Assembly (NCBI GenBank): GCA_022705745.1 | Contig: JAKJDW010000009.1 | Location: forward strand, 1 to 38,997 | Direction: 5' to 3' | Source of the DNA: Patescibacteria group bacterium | GTDB lineage: Bacteria > Patescibacteriota > Gracilibacteria > Absconditabacterales > Absconditicoccaceae | DNA: 38,997 nucleotides | In this document: positions 1-8,988 of the stretch, piece by piece | Layout of the letters: each line of letters opens with the position of its first letter | Position numbering within the stretch: position 1 is the first letter of the stretch | Program-made: the position numbers and the translations under genes | The notes under the pieces: model-generated | The model's input: the letters and a program-made list of their open reading frames with translations, nothing else | Databases searched by the model: none | What the model was told of the DNA's origin: nothing

Positions 1-423
1 AAATGATGTGATAAATTCCAAGATATAGGAAAAGAAACTCAGGAACTAAAAGACTTTATGAAAACGGCTTGTGAGTTAGGTTTAATGTGATTATATGCTG
101 ATTGACAGACTCCTAAAGATAACTTTGATCCTAATGATATAGTGACTAGGGCGGAGTTTGGTACAGTACTTTCTAGATTATTATTTGGTGATATGTACAA
201 TATTCAAGAGGGAGATTTGAACTCTAAAAACACTCGGCATAAAGACCACTTGAATGCACTTAAATCACATTGAGTAATGACTCAAACAAGTTGAGATCGA
301 CCTAACTATGAAGAAAAAAGAGGATTGGTATTACTTATGATGATGAGAGCAGATAAATTTTGATTGTTTGCAGGGAAAGTACCCGCATTAATGTGAATTA
401 AATCACTATTTTCGGATAAATAA
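1..423 (+). CDS. SLH-domain-like surface protein, C-terminal part (partial)
   Basis: The frame is open from the first base to TAA at 421-423, with TGA read as Gly; the start lies outside the window. The visible 140 residues contain a segment close to the S-layer-homology consensus: NFDPNDIVTRAEFGTVLSRL, where the aromatic, the ITRAEF-type turn and the following helix match. A second, weaker helical repeat follows and the protein ends in a basic hydrophobic stretch. SLH-type proteins anchor surface proteins to the cell wall; here this is inferred from sequence resemblance only. The protein at 6512 is of the same general type. Confidence 0.6.
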
Positions 424-603
424 GAATAACAGGAGTTACCAGCAAAGACAGATTCCTTCCTCACAAAAAAATTAAGGTACAATATCTCAATTTTTAATTA
501 AATTTTCAATTGAAACTAAGATGAAAAAAGATAAACAATAATTACCGTATTTACATGGTAAATTAAAATTTTGTAATTAATTTATTTTTTTTAGAAAAAC
601 ACG

Positions 604-873
604 ATGTCAAAATCAACAAAATTCAAGAAAGTATTAGTAATTCTAGCTTTAGTAGGATTTCTTTTGTTTACTGCTTTATCAGCAGTTATGTATTTAGCAG
701 AACCTAAACCAGAAATACCAGTAGACTTAGCTATAGAAGAATGTGAAAATGCAGGATGAATTTGGTCAGAAGAAAATCAAGAATGTGAAGAACAAGCTGT
801 TGTAATAGATTCAGAACAAGAGTGCCAAGAACAATGAAAAACACGATATGCAGAAAATGGGGTGTGTATTTAA
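604..873 (+). CDS. small membrane-anchored Cys-containing protein
   Basis: An 89-aa product with a basic N-terminus and one strong hydrophobic segment (about residues 9-33), followed by a short acidic exported tail. The tail holds two similar Cys-bearing stretches: ECENAGGIWSEENQECE, then QECQEQGKTRYAENGVC. These could form two disulfide-closed loops outside the membrane. ATG is preceded by an A-rich leader without a Shine-Dalgarno sequence. I do not recognise the family. It ends at TAA just before a large hairpin (878-919) that could terminate its transcript. Confidence 0.6.
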
Positions 874-875
874 TG

Positions 876-1345
876 AGCTCGCCTTAGCTCCACCACATAG
901 TACTATGTGGCTAAGCGAGGTGAACTTTGTTCACGATAAAGTGATGAATGCTCACGGTGTTCGCGATAAAATGATAAAATGTTAAAATGACTTGTCCCGC
1001 TTAGCGGGATGAATGATGAATTGATGTAGGGGCGGTTATCAACCGCCTGTTATTACAGTAAAAAACATTCATGATGAAATAGTAAAACAAAAACAATGTA
1101 GCCCCGCAATTCTGCGGGGCTGGAAAGGGAAAGTTGTTGTGCTATATGCCCCGTAAGACTATGGGACACAGGAAGAATAAACCTCCCCAAGGAAAGGAAT
1201 TCTCTCCCATTTTCCTCCTTCTAAAGATGGAGGATAATAATTGTTGTCTCCCTTCTGTGAAGGGAGTTGGTCTCCCCCGCAGAATTGCGGGGGTAGAGGG
1301 ATTTATTTAGATCCTCCACTCCGTAGTACCGGAGTTAAAAAAGGA
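876..1345. repeat. intergenic array of GC-rich palindromes
   Basis: This non-coding stretch is a string of hairpins. At 878-919 an outer stem (CTCGC-CTTAG against CTAAGCGAG) encloses a perfect 18-nt palindrome at 893-910. Downstream are TCCCGC-tta-GCGGGA (about 993-1008), GGCGGTT-atc-AACCGCC (about 1027-1043), GCCCCGC-aattct-GCGGGGC (about 1102-1121), CCCCCGC-agaatt-GCGGGGG (about 1272-1291) and ACTCCG-tagtac-CGGAGT (about 1318-1335). Similar units recur near 3.8, 6.1-6.3, 16.4-16.6, 19.57, 21.17 and 25.0-25.6 kb. Also present is the phrase built on 'cgataaaatgataaa', shared with 3.77 kb and 6.1-6.2 kb. I see no gene. Confidence 0.75.
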
Positions 1346-1379
1346 TGATAGAATTAAAATTTTAGTCTTTTAAGTTAAT

Positions 1380-2336
1380 ATGATGAAATTAATAGTAGAT
1401 CCAGCTCAAAGATTTTCAAAGATGAGAGCTCATACCGCCACACATCTTTTGCATGCTGAACTTACAAAAATATTCCCAAACACAAAACAAGCATGATCTT
1501 TGGTAGATGATGATCTTTTGAGATTTGATTTTTATGCTGATAGATTACTTACAGTAGAAGAATTACAGACAATAGAAGAAAATATCAACATTTTGATTCA
1601 TCAATCATTGTCTGTTGTTTGCAAAGAAATGTCTTTGAAAGAAGCACAAGAACTTTGAGCAAAAGCATTTTTTGATGAAAAATATTGAGAAGTAGTTCGT
1701 GTTGTTCAAGTTTTGGCTTCCAATTTACTAGATGAAAATAATAAAAAGGATTTTGTTTCTATAGAACTTTGTGGAGGTACTCATGTTCAAAACACAAAAG
1801 ATGTTTGAGCATTTGTAATCGTAAATCAAGAAGCGGTCGCTAGTGGGATCAAGAGAATTACAGCATTTACAGGCCCAAAAGTCATGAAAAGATTACGAGA
1901 AACAAGAGATATTCTTTATCAGGTAGCAGAAAAGCTTTGAGTAAAAGCAGAAAATCAGATATTGGACAAACTAGAAAAAGAACTAAAAGAAAAAGAAGAA
2001 ATGAATTCTAAATTTGAGTCCATAAATACAAAATTAATTGTAGATACCTTAAGATCTAGTGAGTTTCCTTCTGATAAGGTGTTTGATAAAATAATAAATG
2101 TTTCCCAAAATGATGTTTTGAAAGATTTGGAATTCAAAAATATTATTTTCCAAGCAAAATGAGTTTTTGAAGATTCTATAATTCTTATACTCAATAATGA
2201 GTGATGATTTGCCTTAATAAATTCAAAAGAAAATAGTTCAGCAAAAGATATCGCTCAAAATTTATGACTCAAATGAGGATGAAATGAAAATATTGTTCAA
2301 TGAAAAGATCCAAAAGTTTTAGAATTGTTTCAGTAA
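1380..2336 (+). CDS. stand-alone alanyl-tRNA editing/DHHA1 protein (AlaX-like or AlaRS C-terminal half)
   Basis: A 318-aa protein matching the C-terminal half of alanyl-tRNA synthetase, without the catalytic or tRNA-binding domains. The editing domain starts near residue 15 with the zinc motif HTATH, continues with KQAGSLVDDDLLRFDF, and has the second zinc motif CGGTH near residue 138, then SGIKRITAFTG. A coiled-coil follows (about residues 180-220). The end has the DHHA1 signature GGGNENIVQGK. The family hydrolyses mischarged Ser- or Gly-tRNA-Ala in the cytoplasm. The frame is closed upstream, so this is a separate gene, not the tail of a longer one. It is followed after 1 nt by the hydrolase gene. 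Either a trans-editing AlaX-type factor or one half of a split AlaRS is possible. Confidence 0.8.
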
Positions 2337-2337
2337 T

Positions 2338-3006
2338 ATGGAGGAAACACTTAAGATTGTTGATTCAGAAAATATAGTTCATTGAAAATTAAATTCAAAA
2401 CAAAAATCAGAAAAATTAATTATATTTGTTCACTGACTTTGATGAAACATAAATGAACATATTTTTTTCAATTGATATAAGTTTTTTAATGATAAATGAT
2501 TTGATACTTTTAGAATTGATTTATATCGTGAAATAAATCTTACAAACAATACAATTGCAAATCAAATAAAAGACTTAGAACTTACTGTTAACTATTTCAA
2601 AGATAAGTATGATGAGATATATCTTATTTGACATAGCCTATGATGACCTACAATTCTACTGTCGGACCTTTCTCATATAAAAAAAATAGTGTTACGAGAT
2701 CCATGTTTAAATACAAAAATGTCTTTAAAAGATGAATTAAAATATTCAGATCACTATATTTACGTTTCTTGGTGAATGGATATTATAATATGAGATCAAA
2801 TGGAGCAAGAAATATTGTCAATTTGAGACCTTAATGAAAGGTTGAACAATAAAGTAAAATTAATATATGCTTCCAATAAAAAACTATTTGCTGAGCTAAG
2901 CAAAATGGATATAGAATATGATTTTGTTAAAGATTCAGATCACCCTTTTAGAAATGAGTGAAATTTGGAAGAACTTTTTGAAAAAACTTTTAATTATTTA
3001 CAATAA
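2338..3006 (+). CDS. alpha/beta hydrolase (RBBP9/YdeN-like size)
   Basis: A 222-aa cytoplasmic protein without a signal peptide. It has an oxyanion-type HGLGG loop near residue 33 and the nucleophile elbow GHSLGG (Ser near residue 100), and a C-terminal DHPF that can supply the catalytic His. Several of these glycines are TGA codons, so a standard-code reading destroys the gene. The substrate cannot be told from sequence. It starts 1 nt after the editing-protein stop and is followed after 2 nt by the ZIP-like gene, so the three are probably one transcript. Confidence 0.8.
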
Positions 3007-3008
3007 AA

Positions 3009-3743
3009 ATGACCCCTTTTTTATGAGCTTTAGTTTGAAATATTATTATATGATTATCTTTGGTTATTTTAATATTTATTTTGAGATTTTTCAAAAAACA
3101 ATTGGTAAAATATATAGATTATTTTGTTGCGATTACAGTTTGAGTTTTACTTTGAGTAGTGTTTCTATGATTCCTACCAGAAATAATAGAATCATGAATG
3201 CACTGACATGAAATCGGAATTTATGTTTTAGTATGACTTTTTGTATTTTATGTGTTAGAATTAGTCTTACACCATCATCACTGCAAAGACCTATCAAATA
3301 AAGACGAGCATCATCAAGAACACGAAAATCAAACTCTAATTTTTATTTGAACATTTTTGCATAATATTTTGCATTGAGTTATCTTGTTTTCAGCATTTGC
3401 GATTAGTACTGAGTTTGGAATTGCTACTACTATAGCTGTTTTGCTTCATAGTATACCTCAAAATACAGCAAATTATATTATGAATCACAAGAAAGAATCC
3501 TTTGTGATTATAGCAGCACTTGGAGGAATCATCGGAGCAATAATCCTATTCCCATTCAAAGAGTTTTTACTAACAAATAAATTTATTATAATTGCTATGA
3601 TGGCTTGAGCATTGTCATATTTAGCACTTACTGACATCTTACCAGAAGTGAAAAATAAATGATGACTCAAAATAAAATTATTTTATCTTTTATTTATGTT
3701 ATTAAGTCTGTTGTTTGTGCTTTTATTAAATCATGGTCACTAA
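3009..3743 (+). CDS. ZIP-family-like metal transporter
   Basis: A 244-aa polytopic membrane protein with about seven to eight hydrophobic segments. A His-rich cytoplasmic-type loop (LHHHHCKD, then DEHHQEHE) separates early and late helices, as in ZIP transporters. The late part carries HNILHG and LLHSIPQN, corresponding to the HNxxDG and HExPQE metal-site helices of ZIP proteins, but the Asp and Glu are replaced (HG, HS), and LTDILPE follows. ZIP proteins import Zn, Fe or Mn. The changed ligands may mean altered specificity. The start ATG lies 2 nt after the previous stop. The gene contains many TGA-Gly codons. Confidence 0.7.
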
Positions 3744-3764
3744 AAGGAGTTTACTTTGCTAGCG

Positions 3765-3960
3765 ATAAAATGATAAAATGACGAGGGGCGGGGATAGGTG
3801 GGGTTTGTCACCAACAACCCCCAACTACATTAGAGCAACTTCCCCGTAGGGGAAGAATGTCTTGCTTGTGGCTTGTGGTGATTTAAGAAATAAGTAGTAA
3901 ACAACTTATCAGCAAAGCAAAGGAGAACAGACCGTACTTCTATAAACATCCCCTTTAATA
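3765..3960. repeat. intergenic repeat cluster
   Basis: This stretch holds the phrase 'gcgataaaatgataaaatg' shared with 0.95 and 6.1 kb, the phrase 'ctacattagagcaact' that recurs at about 25.18 and 25.30 kb, and a TTCCCC-gta-GGGGAA hairpin near 3842-3857. I see no coding potential. Confidence 0.6.
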
Positions 3961-3989
3961 TAAATACTTTATAAACTTACCAATTCACT

Positions 3990-4799
3990 ATGAAAATAAC
4001 TTCACGAAATGTAAACTGAATCAGAGCGGTAATAAATAAATGATTTGATGAGCGATTCAAAAAAGACAATCCAGATATTTTATGTATTCAAGAACCAAAA
4101 GCATTTGAACATCAAATTCCAGCAGAATTGAAATTTATTACAAAAGATTACAATTATATTCGACATTCTGGGACAAAATCATGATATGCTGGTACAGCTA
4201 TTTTTTACAAAAAAGATTTAAAAGTAATTTCCACAAAAAATCATTTTTGAGAATTGGAACAATTTCATGAAGATGGTAGAGTAGTAGAGATGAAATTTCA
4301 CGGGAAAGATAATAAAGATTCCGTTTTCACTCTTTTGAATATTTATTTCCCCAATTGATGAACTAAGGCAGATGGTACGGAAATGCTAACCTACAAGCTA
4401 GAGTTTTATGAAAATTTTATTCAGTACATCAACAATCTTAGAGCAAATTGAGAAAATATAATTACGACATGAGATTTCAATATCTGTCACCATCCTATAG
4501 ATATAGCAAGACCAGAGGAAAATAAGGATTCTATATGATTCCTTCCTATAGAAAGAAAAAAGCTGGACAAACTACAAGCAAACTGATATGTGGATGTTTT
4601 TCGTCATTTTAATCCATATTTGAAAGATAAATATACTTGGCGATCTTATCGTGCATGAGCTAGACCAAGAAATGTTTGACGGAGATTGGATTATTTCCGA
4701 GTATCAGAAAATATTTTACCATTGATTAGTCATATTGATCATCAGGATCTTGTAATGTGATCTGATCATTGTCCAATTAGTTTGGAATTGGATATATAA
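3990..4799 (+). CDS. xthA: exodeoxyribonuclease III / AP endonuclease
   Basis: A 269-aa protein of normal length for ExoIII, the base-excision-repair enzyme that cuts DNA at abasic sites and degrades 3' ends. All family landmarks are present in order: N-terminal NVNGIRA, the metal-binding Glu in CIQEPKA (residue 35), NIYFPNG, the active-site TGDFN, RPRNVGRRLDYFRVS with the catalytic Asp, and the C-terminal SDHCPI His. Most glycines are TGA codons. It is a single gene converging on the M16 peptidase gene, whose stop is only 3 nt away. ATG has no Shine-Dalgarno sequence. Confidence 0.95.
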
Positions 4800-4802
4800 A
4801 TT

Positions 4803-6026
4803 TTACTCAATCCAGTACTGATATAAATTTTCTTTTTTGAACTTATTAGTAATTTCCAAAACATCTTCCAGTTTCATATTTCTGTATATTTCTAATATCT
4901 CATCTAAAGTTTTTATTTCTCAATACAAAAGGTACTGACTTCACATAAAATCTGCCATATTGTCGCTCGACTCTATTCACATTTGGACTTGTCAAATATT
5001 GTATCCAATTGCTTTTTCAAATTCTTCTTTACTTATATCTCATTTTGCTATACTTTCTAGTTCTTCATAGATTTTTTCCACACCAAAATCAAATCTTCCT
5101 TTTTCCAATCATGCTCTAATTATAAAAACTCAGCTATCTGAATCACTCATATGTCTAGCATTGATATAATAACAAAGTCATTGTTTTTCTCTTATATTTT
5201 GGAATAATCTAGATGACATGTTTCATCCAAGTATCGTAGACAAAACATTAGCAGCATATCTTTTTGTATCATGACCATCAAATCATTTAGCAGAAATTAT
5301 AAGGTGATTTTGTTCTGTTTTTTTGGAATAAAAATCTTTTTGTTTGCTTGGTAAAATATTTTTGAATTCAGGCTTTTCTATGCTACTTTTTTCAGGTAAG
5401 TTTTGAAAAGTATCAGCAATAATGTTTTCAAGTTTTTTCTGATTTTCAATTTTCCCAGCTATTACCAAAATTAAATTATCTTTGGTATAAAGACCATTTT
5501 TGTGCCTTATCAAATCTTCCCTAGTAAATTTTTTTATATTTTCTACTGGTCATAAAGTACTTCGTCCATAACTATTATCTCAGTAAAAAAAATTCTTCCA
5601 TTTGTCTATCACCAATATTGGAGGATTGTCTTCATACATCATGATCTCTTGGATTACCACTCATTTTTCTCTTTCCATTTCTGCTTGTGGAAATTGTGCA
5701 TTTAATATCATATCTCACAAAACATCAATAGATTTTTCTACGAATTCTGGAGCAGATTTTACATAATATCAAGCATACTCATCTCATGTATATGCATTAA
5801 ATCATCCTCCAAAACTATCTACAGCTTCCGCAACTTCTTTTGGAGTTTTGTATTTTTTTCATCATTTGAAAAACAAATGTTCCAAAAAATGACTTATCCC
5901 ATTAGTTTCTCTTGTTTCATATATACTACCAGCCTTAGCTAATATTTGAACTGTAGTAGAATTAGAATCTTTCATGGGTACAAACAGACACTCCAATCAT
6001 TTGATTTTTTTTATTTCGTATTTCAT
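4803..6026 (-). CDS. M16 family zinc peptidase
   Basis: A 407-aa protein of the insulinase/processing-peptidase family. The inverted zinc motif HxxEH is present as HFLEH near residue 49, and the downstream metal-ligand Glu fits the segment EREKGVVIQEI. The C-terminal half shows the usual second domain, with ILGGNMSSRLFQNIREKQGL (the R/Y substrate-anchoring region). There is no signal peptide, so it probably acts in the cytoplasm, degrading peptides. It converges on xthA with a 3-nt gap. ATG at 6024-6026 is chosen because it gives the normal family N-terminus. Confidence 0.92.
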
Positions 6027-6089
6027 AAGAAAGAATAATTAAAAATTAAATGTCTTATCATACTAACAAAATAATTTTGAAAATAAAGA

Positions 6090-6385
6090 TAATATACCAA
6101 GCTCGCTCCGCTCGCGATAAAATGATAAATGCTCACGGAGTTCGCGACAAAATGTTAAAATGATAAATGCTCGCCCCATTAAGCGGGGTGAACTTCGCTC
6201 ACGATAAAATGATAAAGTGATAAAAAACAAACATTCCTGGTTTTTTGGCAGGCGCGAATTCGAATTCGCGCCTACAAGCAATGGGGAAAAAGAGAGTTCT
6301 CGATTTTGCTTCGCAAGGTAAGAATGTTTTATTAACAACTTTTAACTTTATGAACTTTTAACTTTATTAACTTTTTTACTTAAAC
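6090..6385. repeat. intergenic repeats including a perfect 22-bp palindrome
   Basis: Three variants of a phrase 'cgataaaatgataaa' alternate with 'gctcacggagttcgcga'-type units, also found near 0.94 kb. CGCCCC-attaa-GCGGGG forms a hairpin near 6172-6187. At 6251-6272 there is a perfect 22-nt self-complementary sequence (GGCGCGAATTC and its reverse complement). At 6335-6378 short 'aacttttaacttta' units repeat, seen inverted at 12.22-12.27 kb. An apparent 91-codon reverse frame here is an artefact of these repeats. Confidence 0.65.
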
Positions 6386-6450
6386 GACCAGTCTTTATCT
6401 GACTAAATTCTGGACTATAATTAAGTGTTTTTAAAAATTGACAAATTGAC

Positions 6451-6478
6451 TTGACAAATCAAAAAAAAGATATATAAT
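6451..6478 (+). promoter_or_regulatory. consensus sigma70-type promoter
   Basis: TTGACA (6451-6456), a 16-nt spacer and TATAAT (6473-6478) match the housekeeping consensus exactly. The expected transcript start is near 6485, giving a leader of about 27 nt before the ATG at 6512. Confidence 0.8.
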
Positions 6479-6511
6479 TACAGCGTCCGTTTAAATTATA
6501 ATTTAAAATAA

Positions 6512-7882
6512 ATGGAAGGAAATAAAAACAAAAGAAAAATAAAACGACTGTGTTTCGCTTTAATTTGGGGAATGATTCACATGGTAAGTTTAGGTATAGC
6601 TGTAGAAGGTAATAAAACTTTTGCAGCAAATATGCCATTTATTACATTTCAGGAAACCCAAAAAGAAAATTCTACCAAAATCAAAGAATCAATATCAGAT
6701 GTTCTTTTTAAATTTGTAGACTTTATAAAAACAAAAGTATCGAAGAATAACCCTAAACACACATCTTCATCAAACATTACTATAGATAATAGTTATGTAG
6801 AGGAAAAATTTCTTCCCAAAGAATACTTTTTGGATGTTTTATATAATAAAGATAAATTTTACATAAATTTTTTAGCAAAAGAAAAAATTGTTTCCACAAG
6901 CCAAGAAAAGTTTTATCCAGATAACTTTATCCGCTTAAATGAATTGTTAAAAATTTTAGTGAACTCCTATCGTTACAAAATAGGATATAACCTAGATTCA
7001 AACATTGGTTTATCTAATAAAAACTATTTTGATAAACTTATGCCAAAATACTATAATACTGCATACGAAATGTGATTATTAAATTGATTGGAAAATATAG
7101 ATGATTATGAAAGATTTGTTTCTTATGATGACTTAAACCAAATCCTACAAAACTTCAAAAGACAATATCCAAAATTGATAAATTTATATTATCTGGATAT
7201 TGATCAATCGAACATTACTATCAAAAGAGGAGATATTTGTAGAATAGTATTCAAGACTTTAATGTTGGATAACGATAAAGATATAGATATAGCTTACCAA
7301 GATGTTTATTATCATACAAATTTTGATGCAATTCAAAATTTGGCATCTTTGTGAATTACTAATACTGAAAATTCTAGATTTTACCCAGATGATAATATAT
7401 CTCGTTGAGATTTTATAGTAATGTTTGTCAGGTCTTACTTAAAAAAGACGAACAAGACCTTGGAAGTATCAAAGATTGATTTTGATATAGAAGATTTGGA
7501 TTACAATTCAATTTACGCACCCTATGTTCTTTATGCAAAAGAACATGGTCTTGTAGACTACCTTTTGGAAATTGTTAGGGCTAAAAAATATATTAATCTT
7601 GAAAAGTTTATTACAAAACACGAAGCATATTATATAGTATCAAATATCGCTAATGTTAGTTTTGATTACGACATTTTGAAAGCAGATAAAGAATTTATTT
7701 CTAGATGAGAATCTGCACAACTTATGGTGGATGCTTTCGAGTTCTCTTCCAAATCATGAGCATCAAAAAATAATTTAGATAGAGATAACACTCCAAATAG
7801 TCAGTTAGAAAAATTTGTTATAAACATTAAATGACTAATAAAATCTCCAAAATCATCTTGGATTTTGGACCAAGCATCTTAA
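6512..7882 (+). CDS. secreted SLH-like surface protein
   Basis: A 456-aa protein with a basic N-terminus, a hydrophobic segment at about residues 13-32 and an Ala-rich cleavage-like site (TFAANM), so probably exported. The mature part has repeated helical units resembling SLH repeats: FYPDNFIRLNELLKILVNS, RFYPDDNISRGDFIVMFVRS, and a weaker third repeat ending ISRGESAQLMVDAF. Pro-Asp-x-x-x-x-R followed by a hydrophobic helix is the SLH pattern. It is probably attached to the envelope. The first third uses GGN for Gly and the rest uses TGA heavily. A consensus promoter lies just upstream. Same general class as the protein at 1-423. Confidence 0.65.
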
Positions 7883-8025
7883 AAACTTTATTATACTATT
7901 TTATACGATATTTCAACAACAAAATTTCCATCTTTTTTTGTTCAAATCTCCATTTTCATGAAATTTAAATCATCCCTAAAAGCTATTTTAAATTTTAAAT
8001 TATCCTTTGTTGATAAGTTTTTTAG

Positions 8026-8064
8026 AAAAAAAATAGCACCCGTTAAAACAACAAAGTGCTATTT
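8026..8064 (-). terminator. intrinsic terminator
   Basis: On the minus strand AAATAGCAC and GTGCTATTT (8056-8064 and 8031-8039 in window coordinates) form a 9-bp stem, followed by a run of T. It lies 10 nt beyond the stop of the gene at 8075-8719. On the plus strand the run after the stem is poor, so it serves mainly the minus gene. Confidence 0.75.
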
Positions 8065-8074
8065 CGTCTTTCGT

Positions 8075-8719
8075 CTATTTATTTATTAAATTTTGTATTT
8101 TTAGCTGCAGCCTATATACCAATGTAGGTATCATTATTAACCCAAATCCAACAATAAGCCCATAAATAATACCTAATCCTAGACAATAGACTAGAAAGCA
8201 CAGAGCTGTCAGAACAACCACATCTAGAGAAAGATAAATTTTTTCTTTTTTCTTTCTCCTTTTTAAATCTGAAACAGCCCTACTTATTGCATAAAATAAA
8301 GCAATAAGTATCGGTACCAAAATTCCTATACCATCCTCTTTTATTGAAGATCTCCGCGATGAGTACGGAGATAGCAATTCTTCATTGGTAAGATTTTTCC
8401 CATCGTACCTAATAGAGAGATCTTTATTTAGTCCCTCTACTGAGACACCGAAAAAAAAGGGATTTTCCCATTTAATTTTTCTTTCAAATGGTTTTTTCCC
8501 TATAAAAATCCTTTTCCCAGGATTTTGGCATGCTTCCCATTGTTGGGAAGTTGTTCCATAAATCTTACTCAAATCCTGCTGGATTTCTAGTAAGAATTTA
8601 GTAGCCACAATTGTTTCTACATAACCATCTCTATTTTCAATAAATAGAGTAGTTTGTCCAAATGTGCTACCAAGTCCTGCTAAAAGCAGAACTAAAATTG
8701 AATTTTTTATTTTTTTCAT
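8075..8719 (-). CDS. membrane protein of unknown function, free of TGA codons
   Basis: A 214-aa protein with an N-terminal signal-like segment (residues 6-22, ending GLGSTFGQ), an exported domain of about 110 residues, then three hydrophobic segments (about 130-147, 163-185 and 186-203), with a very basic loop RRKKKEK between the first and second. I do not recognise the family. Its 17 glycines are all GGN and none is TGA, unlike every neighbour. Stop TAG. It has its own terminator. This codon use may mean recent transfer from a standard-code donor or selection against TGA; it does not identify the function. Confidence 0.75.
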   Translation of the reverse strand: MKKIKNSILVLLLAGLGSTFGQTTLFIENRDGYVETIVATKFLLEIQQDLSKIYGTTSQQWEACQNPGKRIFIGKKPFERKIKWENPFFFGVSVEGLNKDLSIRYDGKNLTNEELLSPYSSRRSSIKEDGIGILVPILIALFYAISRAVSDLKRRKKKEKIYLSLDVVVLTALCFLVYCLGLGIIYGLIVGFGLIMIPTLVYRLQLKIQNLINK

Positions 8720-8899
8720 AATTTTTAATTTTATATTGTTTTTTGTTATGTTAATAACAATAACTATTTTGTTAACAAAGTCAATTGTAAAAAATATGGA
8801 TTGTATTTACTTAATTATATTTTTTTATACTTTTCTAGCCTATTATTAGATTTTTTTCATAAAAGTCAAACACCTCTTTTAAAAAAAGTACTCAAAAAT

Positions 8900-8928
8900 T
8901 TGACAATAAAACATTTTTCGGTTATACT
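8900..8928 (+). promoter_or_regulatory. sigma70-type promoter
   Basis: TTGACA (8900-8905), a 17-nt spacer and TATACT (8923-8928) lie upstream of the surface-protein gene at 8989. The AT-rich leader that follows contains a direct duplication of about 18 nt ('aatatatttattatatta', near 8940-8977). Confidence 0.7.
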
Positions 8929-8988
8929 TATAATATAAAAAATATATTTATTATATTAAAATATATTTATTATATTATAGTAAACAAA

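Noticed and set aside
2918-3211. Forward 97-codon frame
   Set aside because: It is an out-of-frame shadow of the hydrolase end and ZIP-like gene start.
6063-6338. Reverse 91-codon frame
   Set aside because: It lies wholly on palindromic intergenic repeats and has repeat-derived sequence.
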